Below, piece after piece: positions 16,846-26,231 of a stretch of DNA of 64,000 bases (the first letter of the stretch is position 1; every line of letters starts with the position of its first letter). Under the pieces are notes generated by a model. The model was not told the origin of the DNA. It saw only the letters and a list, made by a program, of their open reading frames with translations, and searched no databases. Location of the stretch: positions 142,446 to 206,445 of the forward strand of contig JASFYJ010000003.1 in NCBI GenBank assembly GCA_030055525.1, read 5' to 3'. This stretch comes from Archaeoglobales archaeon (GTDB lineage: Archaea; Halobacteriota; Archaeoglobi; Archaeoglobales; Archaeoglobaceae). A program made the translations under genes and the position numbers.

Positions 16846-17901
16846 CTAGGCGTAGATCGTTATAATATCCCCATCTTCGACCTTGTGATCTAAACCGACT
16901 CTTTGACCTTCGAATTTAACAGATACTCCCCAAACTCTTGCATATCTGAAGTTTTCGACGAAATCCTTGTGTAATCTCCTGCAAACATCTTCTATTGTTG
17001 CCCCTCTTCTTAAAACCATCGGTTTTTCCATATCTGGCTTACCACCTGGTGGTTTTAGGTAGACCCTTATAAAGTCCAACTTTTGAAAAATAGCCTCCTT
17101 TAGCAACTCAAGGTTTAACCCCTTCTCCGCCGAGATCTTGATAGCGTTAACTTCCACATCTGTAAGATCTATTTTATTCACAACCACAAGGGAGGGTATG
17201 TACACCCTATTGCTGCTCAGAGCATCAATTAGCCTGTCGATGGTTATTTCTTCTCTTATAAGTACATCAGCGTTGTAAATTCTGTATTCTCTTAGAATTT
17301 CGCGAATCGTTGCCTCATCGAGTTTTAATGGTACAGTTGAGCTAATTCTAACGCCTCCTCTATCCTTCTTTTTTATCACAATGTCTGGTGGCTTTTCATC
17401 TATTCTGATCCCGGCATCGTATAGCTCTTTTTTCAATATTTCTATGGTATGCAGCGTAAAAACATCTGCAACTATTATTATCAAATCCGCTATTCTTATG
17501 GCAGAGAGAACTTCTTTACCTCTACCCTTTCCGGAGGATGCCCCCTCTATTAAACCCGGAAGATCGTAAATCTGTATCCTTGCACCTTTGTATTCTAAAA
17601 CCCCTGGGACAGGTTTTAGTGTTGTAAAATCGTAATCTCCAACTTCACTCCTAGCTCCGGTAAGTTTGTTGAGTATGGTCGATTTACCTACAGATGGATA
17701 ACCTACCAGCACTGCAGTAGCATCTTCTTCTTTTTTTATCGTTATTTCGCTAGTTTTTGTTTTTGACTTCTGTTTTTCAGCCTCTTCTCTAAGTTTGGCA
17801 AGTTTTGCTTTCAATCTGCCAACGTGATGTTCAGTAGCTTTGTTGTAAGGTGTTCTTTTGATTTCCTCTTCTATCAGCTTTATCTGTTCTTGAATATCCA
17901 T
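16846..17901 (-). CDS. DRG/OBG-type GTPase with C-terminal TGS domain
   Basis: 351 residues from the ATG at 17901 (MDIQEQIKLIEEEIKRTPYN), the family's usual start; an in-frame upstream ATG would add 20 unlikely residues. G1 is GYPSVGKST, G3 DLPGLIEG, G4 NKIDL. The TGS domain ends EDGDIITIYA. DRG GTPases associate with ribosomes and bind RNA. Alone between thioredoxin and glnA. Confidence 0.92.
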   Translation of the reverse strand: MDIQEQIKLIEEEIKRTPYNKATEHHVGRLKAKLAKLREEAEKQKSKTKTSEITIKKEEDATAVLVGYPSVGKSTILNKLTGARSEVGDYDFTTLKPVPGVLEYKGARIQIYDLPGLIEGASSGKGRGKEVLSAIRIADLIIIVADVFTLHTIEILKKELYDAGIRIDEKPPDIVIKKKDRGGVRISSTVPLKLDEATIREILREYRIYNADVLIREEITIDRLIDALSSNRVYIPSLVVVNKIDLTDVEVNAIKISAEKGLNLELLKEAIFQKLDFIRVYLKPPGGKPDMEKPMVLRRGATIEDVCRRLHKDFVENFRYARVWGVSVKFEGQRVGLDHKVEDGDIITIYA

Positions 17902-17969
17902 AGTGTGTTTAACAGATGTGGCGAGAAATATTAATTTTTTAACTATTTTTGACAAACTCAAAATAAAAA

Positions 17970-19415
17970 TTAAATATCAAAATACTTCATGTATTCCCAT
18001 GGTGTTATATACAAACAGAACTGGTTCCATTCATCGATTTTTAGCTCCATAAATGCATCGAAGATATGTGAGCCCAAAACTTCCTTTATAACCTCATCAC
18101 TAGCTAAATGGTCCAAAGCATCTCTTAAGGTTGTTGGAAGCTCCCCAATACCCATTTCTCTCTTCTCTTTTCCGGATAATTCGTAAACGTCAACCATCAC
18201 AGGATCTCCTGGATCGATCTTCTTCTTAATTCCATCCAACCCAGCAGCGAGCTGTGCGGATATTGCTAAGTAAGGATTGCAGCTTGGATCGGCACCACGG
18301 TACTCTACTCTTATAGCAGAAGGTTTTCTTATGTACATGGGCACTCTAATGAGAGCTGACCTATTCCTTGGGCTCCAGCAGATATTTATTGGAGCTTCGA
18401 ATCCAGGAACGAGACGTTTGTAACTGTTTATAGTTGGGCAGCATACAGCTGTTAGTGCCTTTGCGTGTTCAAGTAAACCGCCTATATAGTAACGGGCAGT
18501 CTGGCTGAGCATAAATTCATCATCTGGATCTGCAAATAGAGCTTCACCCTTAAAAGGTTCACCCTTCCACAGGCTTTGATGAGTGTGCATTCCGCTTGCG
18601 TTGTCTAAATATACTGGTTTTGGCATGAAAGTTGGAGTCAGACCGAACTTTTTTGCTACGTTCTTAGCGGCAAACTTGTAGAGGTAGAAAGCATCTCCAA
18701 CCTCTGGAAGTTGTTTTGGTCTGAAGTCTATCTCTATCTGCCCAGGAGTTGCAACTTCGTGGTGATGGTATTCAACTTCCACGCCAAGCAAGCAGAGGTT
18801 GTAAACAAGCTCGTTTCTATATTCTACGGTCGTATCCTCTGGAGGAGCTCTGAAGTATCCCTCCTTCGGGCGTATTATATAACTACCATTCAGTTCATCG
18901 CTTATTGGCAGGATCCTTGGTGCTCCCCAACTATCTCCAGCTCCTCCATTTGGCGACACCCAAAGATCCCACACCATGTTCCTGAAATCAACTCCCTTAA
19001 ATACAAAGAATTCAATTTCCGGACCAAATATGGCTTTTAATCCTTTACTCTCAAGATCCTTAAACATCTTCTTAGCTACATAGCCTCTTGGGTCACAATC
19101 TGCAATCTCCGAGGCTCCAGCTTCGTATATATCTCCAAACATGATTCCAGATTTTTGAATTGGATCGCTTATCCAAGGTATTACTCTGAAGGTGGATGGG
19201 TCGGGCATCCAGATCATATCGCTCTCTTCAATACTCTTGAAACCTCTAACAGAGGAGCCGTCAAATCCAATTCCCTCGAAGCCGTTACCTTCAACAAACT
19301 CTCTCGCTGGAATTGAAAAAGTCATAAGGTATCCTCTAATATCACTGAACGCACATAGAACTTGTTTTATTCCGTTTTCTTTAATTATAGCTTGCACATT
19401 TTCTACAGTGTTCAA
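17970..19415 (-). CDS. glnA: Glutamine synthetase type I
   Basis: 481 residues. Landmarks: GFDGSSVRGF near residue 50, EIEFFVF (metal ligands), GMHTHQSLW, and the ATP-binding loop near NSYKRLVPGFEAPINICWS. The adenylylation NLYDLP-type tyrosine site is not present (VYELSGKEKRE), which suggests no adenylylation control. Start is TTG preceded by GGGTGATT. A TATA box (GATATATAG) lies near 19450. I did not find the GGAA-N6-TTCC operator of NrpR. Confidence 0.96.
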   Translation of the reverse strand: MNTVENVQAIIKENGIKQVLCAFSDIRGYLMTFSIPAREFVEGNGFEGIGFDGSSVRGFKSIEESDMIWMPDPSTFRVIPWISDPIQKSGIMFGDIYEAGASEIADCDPRGYVAKKMFKDLESKGLKAIFGPEIEFFVFKGVDFRNMVWDLWVSPNGGAGDSWGAPRILPISDELNGSYIIRPKEGYFRAPPEDTTVEYRNELVYNLCLLGVEVEYHHHEVATPGQIEIDFRPKQLPEVGDAFYLYKFAAKNVAKKFGLTPTFMPKPVYLDNASGMHTHQSLWKGEPFKGEALFADPDDEFMLSQTARYYIGGLLEHAKALTAVCCPTINSYKRLVPGFEAPINICWSPRNRSALIRVPMYIRKPSAIRVEYRGADPSCNPYLAISAQLAAGLDGIKKKIDPGDPVMVDVYELSGKEKREMGIGELPTTLRDALDHLASDEVIKEVLGSHIFDAFMELKIDEWNQFCLYITPWEYMKYFDI

Positions 19416-19597
19416 CTTGAATCACCCTTTTGTTTTCGGTACTCCAGGCTATATATCTTTTTCCATTGTAACCAAAATCTTGAAGAAAATGCAATTTTAC
19501 GCAAAAAATCTAAAAATATACGATTTGAATAAATTATTTTTAAATTTTTATTGCAGCGTAACAGAAAGGAAAAAATAGCGCTAAGAAGTGGTACTTT

Positions 19598-20629
19598 GTG
19601 GAATTCGATGAAATTTTGAAGAAGGTGATTGAAACACCGACGGTTGAAAACTGCTTAGCTTTAATTGAAAAAGTGAACAATTACGAAAGAATTCGTCAGC
19701 TTTTCGATGTAGCAAGCGAGATCAGGGATGAAAATCTCGATAGGGTGCTGAAACTTGATGGATTCATTTATCCAGTAAAAAAATGCCAGATGGAACACTA
19801 CTGTATATATTGCTCCAACTATGTTGAAAAATTCAGGGTTGACGCGTTAAATTTAGATGAATTTATAAAAGCTGTAGATTTTATAAAAGATTGCGGAATG
19901 AAAAGGGTTACGCTTGAGGGCGGTTATAATAGCGAAGTGGGAAACATTCCTGATTTTGTTAGAATTGCAAGAAGAGCAGGACTTGATACTGCCTTGGATG
20001 TTTATCCGATTAAGATGGAGGATCTGAGGATATTTAAGACGTTGGGTGTTTCGGAAATCTATGCATCAATTGAAATCGCTGATAAAGATCTTTTTAGTCA
20101 TTTTAAACCTTCAGAAAGCTTTGAAGCTCGCTTAAATCTTGCAAAGTGGATTTGTAAAGAAAAAATTTGGCTTTCGAGCACTTTGTTGATAGGCTTACCA
20201 AAAACCGACTATGAAGTTTGGGTTAAAGGTCTTTTCATGCTTAGGGAGATGCCATATCTAAGGCACTGTTCTATCTCAGGATTTCAACCGGTTTACGGTA
20301 CTCCTTTGCAAAACTGCGATCCAGTATCGCCAATTAAAGTTGCCAAAATCGTAGCTTTAGCAAGGATCCTTCTTCCAGATAAAGATATCTCCGCTGGCGG
20401 TTCTGTTGGAGATCTACATTCCTTACCTCTGATGCTAATGGCCGGAGCAAACAGAGCTTATTTAGGAGCTTACGTTTGCAGGACAAGAACGCAAAGAGGA
20501 TTTGCCGATGAATTTGATGAAGTTTTCAAGTCAGATTATGAAGTAAAAATAGTAGATAGGTTGGTTTTTGCAAATCCGCTGCCTGCGGTTGAAAAGATCT
20601 GCAGAGAATTTGGTTTTGAGATAGATTAG
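19598..20629 (+). CDS. HmdB-like radical SAM protein with CX5CX2C motif
   Basis: 343 residues of BioB/HydE/PylB type. The cluster motif is KKCQMEHYCIYCSNY (C63, C69, C72), spaced CX5CX2C, whereas most radical SAM enzymes use CX3CX2C. That spacing is known from HmdB, needed for the iron-guanylylpyridinol cofactor of [Fe]-hydrogenase in methanogens. GGYNSEVG and SISGFQPVYGTPL match the barrel strands. No Hmd hydrogenase or other hcg gene is seen here, so the substrate is open. The start at 19598 is GTG. Confidence 0.75.
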   Translation: MEFDEILKKVIETPTVENCLALIEKVNNYERIRQLFDVASEIRDENLDRVLKLDGFIYPVKKCQMEHYCIYCSNYVEKFRVDALNLDEFIKAVDFIKDCGMKRVTLEGGYNSEVGNIPDFVRIARRAGLDTALDVYPIKMEDLRIFKTLGVSEIYASIEIADKDLFSHFKPSESFEARLNLAKWICKEKIWLSSTLLIGLPKTDYEVWVKGLFMLREMPYLRHCSISGFQPVYGTPLQNCDPVSPIKVAKIVALARILLPDKDISAGGSVGDLHSLPLMLMAGANRAYLGAYVCRTRTQRGFADEFDEVFKSDYEVKIVDRLVFANPLPAVEKICREFGFEID

Positions 20630-20665
20630 TTGCGGAGTATATGTCTTTTTATCCTATCCTAATTA

Positions 20666-20679
20666 CGTTTTCGAAAACG
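20666..20679. promoter_or_regulatory. 14-bp palindrome upstream of ADH synthase
   Basis: CGTTTTCGAAAACG is self-complementary and lies just before the TATA-like CCTTATA at 20684-20690 and about 20 nt before the ATG at 20699. Position fits an operator for a regulator of aromatic biosynthesis. No protein can be named. Confidence 0.4.
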
Positions 20680-20698
20680 AAAACCTTATATTGTCACT

Positions 20699-21511
20699 AT
20701 GGTTCTAAGTAGCATGGGAACAATTGGTAAGAGAGTTAGATTTGAAAGGATAGTGAACCGAAACACCGGAAATACTGTCATAGTACCAATGGATCATGGC
20801 GTATCCATGGGGCCTATAGAAGGGCTTATAGATCTACAAAAAACGATAAACGCTGTTGCTGAGGGGGGAGCGAACGCAGTAGTCCTTCACAAAGGAGTTA
20901 TAGGTTTCGGACATAGAGGTTACGGGAGAGATGTAGGGTTGATACTCCATTTAAGCGCATCAACGATGCTCTCACCAGATCCTAATGAAAAAGTCCTCGT
21001 TTGTACTGTAGAGGAAGCAATAAAGCTTGGAGCAGATGCTGTGAGCATTCACGTGAACATTGGAAGTAAAACGGAGGCAGAACAGCTAAGGATCTTTGGA
21101 GAAGTTTCAAGAGCTTGTGCAGATTGGGGGATGCCATTGCTTGCAATGGTATATCCAAGAGGAGATAAGATAAATCAGTTCGATGCTAAAGCTGTAGCAC
21201 TCGCAGCCCGCGTAGGTGCTGAGCTAGGAGCAGATATTGTTAAAACAAACTACACTGGGGATCCTGAAAGCTTTAAAATGGTTGTGAAAGGCTGTCCAGT
21301 ACCTTTAGTCGTTGCCGGAGGTCCCAAGATGGACAGCATCGAGAATTTACTAAAGATGGTTTACGATGCCATAAGTGCTGGGGCAAGGGGGGTTGCGATA
21401 GGTAGAAATATATTCCAGGCTGAGGATCCTACAAAGATAACAAGAGCCATCTCTATGATTGTGCACGAAAATGCTGAGTTGAAAGAAGCGATAGAATTCG
21501 TTACTTCTTAA
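20699..21511 (+). CDS. 2-amino-3,7-dideoxy-D-threo-hept-6-ulosonate (ADH) synthase / archaeal class I aldolase family
   Basis: 270 residues. [15 protein letters not shown] near residue 28-42 is the ADH synthase/FbaB signature; the Schiff-base lysine is in [20 protein letters not shown] and [13 protein letters not shown] complete the barrel. In archaea this enzyme makes the first carbocyclic precursor of the shikimate pathway from aspartate semialdehyde and 6-deoxy-5-ketofructose phosphate. A fructose-bisphosphate aldolase role is the alternative. A second in-frame ATG (20714) is also possible. Confidence 0.85.
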   Translation: MVLSSMGTIGKRVRFERIVNRNTGNTVIVPMDHGVSMGPIEGLIDLQKTINAVAEGGANAVVLHKGVIGFGHRGYGRDVGLILHLSASTMLSPDPNEKVLVCTVEEAIKLGADAVSIHVNIGSKTEAEQLRIFGEVSRACADWGMPLLAMVYPRGDKINQFDAKAVALAARVGAELGADIVKTNYTGDPESFKMVVKGCPVPLVVAGGPKMDSIENLLKMVYDAISAGARGVAIGRNIFQAEDPTKITRAISMIVHENAELKEAIEFVTS

Positions 21512-21966
21512 CGAATTTGTTCTGCAATATCTCTGATTTTTTTACCGCAGTAGTGGCATCTTGCAACAACATCTTTATCGAAGCTTACGTAGAAAATGGA
21601 TCTAATTGGCTCTCTTTGCGAGTTTGAGATGCACATCCTGTTGGGGCAAATAATCAACCCCTCCACAACTGGAGGTAATGTAACCTTAAACTTCTTGACT
21701 ATTTCGTAATCTTTTATCAAATTGATCGTTGCATTGGGAGATATTAAGGCTATCTTGTTCAGCTCTTCAGTACTTAGGAACTTTCCTTCAACTTTCACAA
21801 TGTCCTTTCTACCCATCTTCTGACTTGGAACGTTCATGGCGATCAATATTGTATCCTTTGTTTTTTCAGATATTCCCAAAATTCTTAAAACAAGCAAAGC
21901 TCTCCCTGCAGTTATGTGGTCTATAACTGTCCCCTCCTTTATCTTGCTTACTACAAGTTCCTTCAC
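21508..21966 (-). CDS. pyrI: Aspartate carbamoyltransferase regulatory subunit
   Basis: 152 residues. The C-terminal zinc site is CPNRMCIS ... CHYCGKKI, four cysteines. The N-terminal allosteric part holds [16 protein letters not shown]. It binds CTP/ATP and pairs with PyrB. Its start overlaps the pyrB stop by 4 bp; its stop overlaps the convergent ADH synthase stop. Confidence 0.96.
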   Translation of the reverse strand: MKELVVSKIKEGTVIDHITAGRALLVLRILGISEKTKDTILIAMNVPSQKMGRKDIVKVEGKFLSTEELNKIALISPNATINLIKDYEIVKKFKVTLPPVVEGLIICPNRMCISNSQREPIRSIFYVSFDKDVVARCHYCGKKIRDIAEQIR

Positions 21967-22856
21967 TTTATCACCTCCGTCAGAATTGCCATCCTAACAG
22001 GCACACCATAGAAGGCCTGCTCGAAGTACCTTGCATGTTTTGTTTTATCAACAGCTGTATCGATCTCGTTCACTCTTGGCAGTGGATGCAGAATTATAAG
22101 AGTATCCTTTGCATTTATCAGCAAATCTGGGGTAATCTTGTAGCTGTTCGCGACCTTCTTGTATTCTTCCTCATCAGGAAACCTTTCTCTCTGGATTCTT
22201 GTTACGTAAAGAACATCTACAGCCGTTATGACTTCACTTAAATCTGCAATTTTAGTATTTGGAACCTCATCTAAAATCTCTTCTGGCAAAGAAAGTGTTG
22301 GTGGGCTTACAAGGTAAATTTCAGCATCAAAAAGATTTAAAGCCTTTATCAACGAGTGTACTGTCCTGGAATATCGTAGATCTCCAACCAAAGCTATAGA
22401 TATCCCGGAAAGCTTACCACATTCTTTCCTTATAGTGTATAGATCTAGCAGTGTTTGTGTTGGATGCTGTCCAGCACCGTCACCTGCGTTTATTATTGGC
22501 ACATCGGAATGTTCAGCTGCAAACCTCGCAGCTCCTATCAAAGGGTGCCTTATCACTATAGCATCGCAGTACTTTGATACTACTTTAATTGTATCTGCAA
22601 GTGTTTCCCCTTTCGCAATGCTACTAGCTTCTTGAGCAGTTAAGTTTATCACATCCCCCCCTAAACGCTTCATAGCAGCCTCGAAACTCATCCTAGTTCT
22701 TGTTGATGGCTCAAAAAAGAGGTTGGCGAGTATTTTACCTTCGAGGATCCTCAATTTTCTTTTGCCGAGAGCAACATCTTCAAATTCTTCAGCTTTATCT
22801 AGAATTTTTAAAATTTCGGCTTTCGAGAGATCTTCTATAGATATAAGGTTCTTCAT
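21963..22856 (-). CDS. pyrB: Aspartate carbamoyltransferase catalytic subunit
   Basis: 297 residues from the ATG at 22856 (MKNLISIEDLSK), matching family starts; an ATG at 22871 would add five residues. FFEPSTRTRMSFEAAM binds carbamoyl phosphate, NAGDGAGQHPTQTLLD is the second signature, HPLPRVNEID the aspartate site. First committed step of pyrimidine synthesis. Operon with pyrI. Confidence 0.97.
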   Translation of the reverse strand: MKNLISIEDLSKAEILKILDKAEEFEDVALGKRKLRILEGKILANLFFEPSTRTRMSFEAAMKRLGGDVINLTAQEASSIAKGETLADTIKVVSKYCDAIVIRHPLIGAARFAAEHSDVPIINAGDGAGQHPTQTLLDLYTIRKECGKLSGISIALVGDLRYSRTVHSLIKALNLFDAEIYLVSPPTLSLPEEILDEVPNTKIADLSEVITAVDVLYVTRIQRERFPDEEEYKKVANSYKITPDLLINAKDTLIILHPLPRVNEIDTAVDKTKHARYFEQAFYGVPVRMAILTEVIK

Positions 22857-23005
22857 CGTCCAAATGTGCATCCTTTTTTATTTAACCTTTCTGATTGGTC
22901 GGGCCACAAAAATTCTTAATTGCTCAAATTTTTATAATAAAAATAATCCATAAAAATTCAAAACTAAAATAAAGTTGAGTTTAGATCGCTCTTCGGGAGT
23001 AAATT

Positions 23006-23167
23006 TTACTCTATCCTTTCGAATTGATCCTTAGTAGCACCACAAACGGGACAAACCCAGTCGTCTGGCAGATTTTCCCATTTAGTACCTGGAGGAACGT
23101 TTCCGTCCGGATCGCCCTCCGCTTCGTTGTATATATAACCACAGACGCTGCATTGATACTTCGCCAC
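23006..23167 (-). CDS. Rubredoxin
   Basis: 53 residues from a GTG start preceded by GGTGAG. Two knuckles bind one iron: CSVCGYIYN (C6, C9) and [11 protein letters not shown] (C39, C42), with [13 protein letters not shown] between. It is a one-electron carrier and a plausible donor to the flavodiiron protein FprA or to peroxide and superoxide detoxifying enzymes. Confidence 0.97.
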   Translation of the reverse strand: MAKYQCSVCGYIYNEAEGDPDGNVPPGTKWENLPDDWVCPVCGATKDQFERIE

Positions 23168-23210
23168 AATCTCACCAAATTTAAATGGAAAAGGTAGTAT
23201 TTAACCTTTT

Positions 23211-23948
23211 CTAGATAATTGTAGCGAGGGCTATGGCCCTTGCAAAACCCTCCGCGCTTTGGTTTCTGCTCGTATCGACTATTCTATATGGAACACCATA
23301 GTAAACGGCCCCGTACTCTTTTCCATCTCCAAGGTAGCAGAGAGCCCTGAATATCAGGTTTCCGGATATCCCGTCCGGAGCTATGACTATCCCCTCTTTT
23401 ACGGCATCCTCAAGAAGTATTTCGTAATTTTTGCCCCCAGATAGTTTTGCTACAAGTTCCGCACTGGCGAGAGAGATATCTACATCTAGGTCTCTTCCTA
23501 AATCTCCATATCTCCCCCCAGCGAGAACTGCAATACCTTTGGAGATTTCAAGTTTTTCGGCAAGCTGTTTTGAGTATTCTATTAATTTCATCTTCTCTCT
23601 TACAGTCTTTCCTTCATCAACACCTACAGGAGAAAGAAGAAACAGTTCATTTTTTGCAGTTTCCAGTACAGCCACTCTGTAGGTTTTTTGTCCCGCCCTT
23701 AAAATTTCAAGAAATTTCGAGGCTCTAGCAGTACCTCTAACGGCTGAATACACCTCTCCATTTTTTAAAAGCTCTATTAGTTTCTTTTCTGTATTTTCCC
23801 CTTCATCTACAACAACTACATCAGCAAATTTACTAGCAATTTCTGTAGCTTTGATTATTCTTTCTTCAGCAGTCTCATCAAACCTGTAAAGTCCAACTGC
23901 AACTTTTTTATTTCTAACTTTATTTTTTATCTTTTCATGTAGATACAT
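23211..23948 (-). CDS. mtxX: MtxX, methanogenesis marker protein 4 (phosphotransacetylase-like fold)
   Basis: 245 residues. The fold resembles phosphate acetyltransferases: KVAVGLYRFDETAEERIIKA at the start, SAVRGTARASKF in the middle, and GISGNLIFRALCYLGDG plus the final RNQSAEGFARAIALA. This family is nearly universal in methanogens and kept in Archaeoglobales, which share the C1 pathway with methanopterin. The reaction is unknown. It lies 1 bp from an Isf-type flavoprotein gene and is likely co-transcribed with it. Confidence 0.82.
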   Translation of the reverse strand: MYLHEKIKNKVRNKKVAVGLYRFDETAEERIIKATEIASKFADVVVVDEGENTEKKLIELLKNGEVYSAVRGTARASKFLEILRAGQKTYRVAVLETAKNELFLLSPVGVDEGKTVREKMKLIEYSKQLAEKLEISKGIAVLAGGRYGDLGRDLDVDISLASAELVAKLSGGKNYEILLEDAVKEGIVIAPDGISGNLIFRALCYLGDGKEYGAVYYGVPYRIVDTSRNQSAEGFARAIALATII

Positions 23949-23949
23949 A

Positions 23950-24510
23950 TTATCTCCTTAAAAGCGTCTCCGCCATCTTGTTAGCTAAAGCTCTACAGCT
24001 GTTTAGTCCAACCTCGTCCCTCTTTGCAGCAGAAAGGTCTTTCATCGATCCTAAAACAATCCCACCAAACCTTATCGGTACTATAAACATCTCGTGTGTA
24101 ATCATCCACTGGTGTATCTGCTCGCAAACAATCTCCTGCCCCCCGTTTCTAACCTGTCCAACAGCTATAGCCCCACCAACTTTTCCAGCGAGTTTCTTTC
24201 TTATCATGATACTTCTATCAAACAAAGCCTTGAGCTGCGCTGGTACTGCGGTGTAATAGACTGGAGAAGCTACGATTATACCGTCCGCAAGCTGCATTCT
24301 TTCGAATATTTCCTTAGCATCATCATCCTTTGGACACTGTTTACCTTCTAAGCAATTACCACAATGATCACAGTATTCAACCTTCTTTTCTGCCAAAAGT
24401 ATAATTTCAGTCTCAATACCTTTATCTTTCAAGGTATCGAGTGCAACTCTTAAAGCCGTTTCAGTATTACCGTTCTTTCGTGGAGAACCGCACAATCCAA
24501 GCACTTTCAT
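23950..24510 (-). CDS. Iron-sulfur flavoprotein (Isf-type)
   Basis: 186 residues. LGLCGSPRKNGNTETAL is the FMN phosphate loop. CDHCGNCLEGKQC is the compact cysteine motif that binds 4Fe-4S in Isf. SPVYYTAVPAQLKALFDRS is the second FMN region. It is a paralogue of the partial gene at 1-473. Isf proteins in methanogens accept electrons from ferredoxin and reduce O2 or H2O2. mtxX follows directly. Confidence 0.88.
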   Translation of the reverse strand: MKVLGLCGSPRKNGNTETALRVALDTLKDKGIETEIILLAEKKVEYCDHCGNCLEGKQCPKDDDAKEIFERMQLADGIIVASPVYYTAVPAQLKALFDRSIMIRKKLAGKVGGAIAVGQVRNGGQEIVCEQIHQWMITHEMFIVPIRFGGIVLGSMKDLSAAKRDEVGLNSCRALANKMAETLLRR

Positions 24511-24603
24511 AGTAGATTAACAATAGTGAAGATATATATCTCTTTCGTAAAAGGGCATGACAAAATTTATAACTTCTTTATTGGACTCTAATTGATCTTT
24601 AAT

Positions 24604-24685
24604 GCCGGGGTTGCAGAGTGGTACTGCGCCGGCCTTGAGAGCCGGTGCCCTTTGTGGCTCCTGGGTTCAAATCCCAGCCCCGGCG
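24604..24685 (+). tRNA. tRNA-Ser (TGA)
   Basis: Acceptor GCCGGGG pairs with CCCCGGC, discriminator G. The anticodon stem CCGGC/GCCGG encloses loop CTTGAGA, anticodon TGA. A long variable arm (class II) separates it from the T arm CTGGG-TTCAAAT-CCCAG. No CCA and no intron. This tRNA marks the left edge of the glycan/HEPN-MNT island and could be an integration site, but no second att copy was found. Confidence 0.95.
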
Positions 24686-24887
24686 TCTTGATGCTGCTTT
24701 TTAAAAATTAAGATTTTTAAAACTTCCAATTCGAAATCTCCAGTTGCAGTATTATACTGTCTCCCAAAAAGAAATTGAAGTTCAGTAAATTAAGTAATGA
24801 CTTATTAGAAACTTTTTGAGGCAACTCTTTTGATCTAAAATTTCTAACCCCTTAGCATTAAAAACGAATGAAAAGATCTTTCGATGA

Positions 24888-25945
24888 TTAAGAGGGTGAT
24901 TTGGAAGTAGAGATCAAGGACAAGTATCTTTTTGCTATCTCTATATGATCAAATTGCTTTGAAAATTCAACCGCATTGCTGCTGATCTCATACCACTTAT
25001 CATTTTCAAAAATCTTAAGTAGTGCCTTAGCGTAATCATCTGGATTAAAGCTTCTAACTCTAAATCCATTGAATCCGTTTATCACAACTTCATCTGGAAT
25101 CGCTTCAGAAACAATTGCTGGAGTTCCACAGGCTAGTGCTTCTAAGACCGCATAAGGAAACGCTTCATAGCTGGATGGTAGAATTAGAGCCTTTGAACTT
25201 GATAAGATCTCGATTTTTTCTTTCTCAGACAAGTTAAATTTTAAATCTACAAAATCCTTTCCAGCAGTTGCGTTTAGAACGTGCGAAGTTCTCGCTCCTA
25301 TCACTACAAGTCTAAAGTTGTGGCCTAGATTTCTCAGAATTTCTACGGTTTTTACGCTTATATCAACGTTCTTGATGTCTCTAGTTCCTATATGGCTATT
25401 ACATCTTCTCTATCTTTCTTAACTTTAAAATTTTTTAATTTAAGAGGTAAAGGAATTACTTCCGGTTCTATCCCTGAAAATTCTTGAAACTCCTTTGACA
25501 GCCTTTTTGATACGCATACGACTTTGTCGCACTTCTTATAAAGCTTCTTAGCTACAAGAGTGTAGAATTTATTCGCTTCAAAGGTAAATCCGTGGTTGAC
25601 AGCAACTTTTGTTTTTTTAAATCTAATAGGCACAATCCCGTTGATTACAACTGCGTCAAAGTCTTTTAATATTTCAGATCCTTTTGTAAATCAATCAAAG
25701 GCTATTTTAGTCCAATTTAGCTTCATTTCTGCCCTATTCAATGAGATTACTTCCACTTCTTCTTCAAGCATATGTGCATCTTTGAAGAATTTTCCAATCT
25801 CATCTTTTTCTGTTCCATAAAAACTCCAAGTAACAACTTTTACGGTATTACCAAGTTTTATTAGACCTTCTGCTAAATTCGCAATAAATCTGTTTACACC
25901 ATCTAAATGGGTTATGTACTCCCGCCTTGTTATCGCTATTTTCAC
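24888..25945 (-). pseudogene. GT4-family glycosyltransferase, broken by a stop and a frameshift
   Basis: Three segments make one GT4 protein of about 350 residues. The N-terminal piece (25945-25691, MKIAITRREYITHLDGVNRF) ends at an in-frame TGA; the same frame continues to 25388 (NGIVPIRF, VCVSKRLSKEFQEFSG); a frameshift near 25390 then leads into the C-terminal piece to 24888 (IGTRDIKNVD, SSYEAFPYAVLEALACGTPA), which holds the ExxxxxxxE nucleotide-sugar site. With two lesions it is unlikely to make active enzyme. It would have added sugars to a lipid-linked glycan. Confidence 0.85.
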
Positions 25946-26231
25946 ATTCTATCCAAAAATCGGAAGTTATTAAGGATTTTCGCCCAAGTATAAAAATTAA
26001 GTTTTTTTGAGAAACTAAGAGTTTTTGGTTTGAAAAGAGAGGTGAATACATTTTTAACGCTTAAGAAAGCCTATTAAACAGACACATCCTCATCTTAATC
26101 TGATTAAAAACCTTGCTTTAGATCTGAAACCGTTTTATTTTTGAATTCAAAACTAGGGTCTTCAGGCATAAAAGATACAGATAAAAGAATTGAGCTCGGA
26201 AAAGCAATAAATACCGCGATCATTTTTCTTT

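Noticed and set aside
24604..24685. tRNA-Ser as attachment site of an integrated element
   Set aside because: No integrase gene and no second copy of the tRNA 3' end was found in the window.
25691..25693. In-frame TGA in the GT4 gene read as selenocysteine
   Set aside because: The same gene has a frameshift and nearby genes have TAA and TAG lesions; no redox role or SECIS-like hairpin is expected in a glycosyltransferase.
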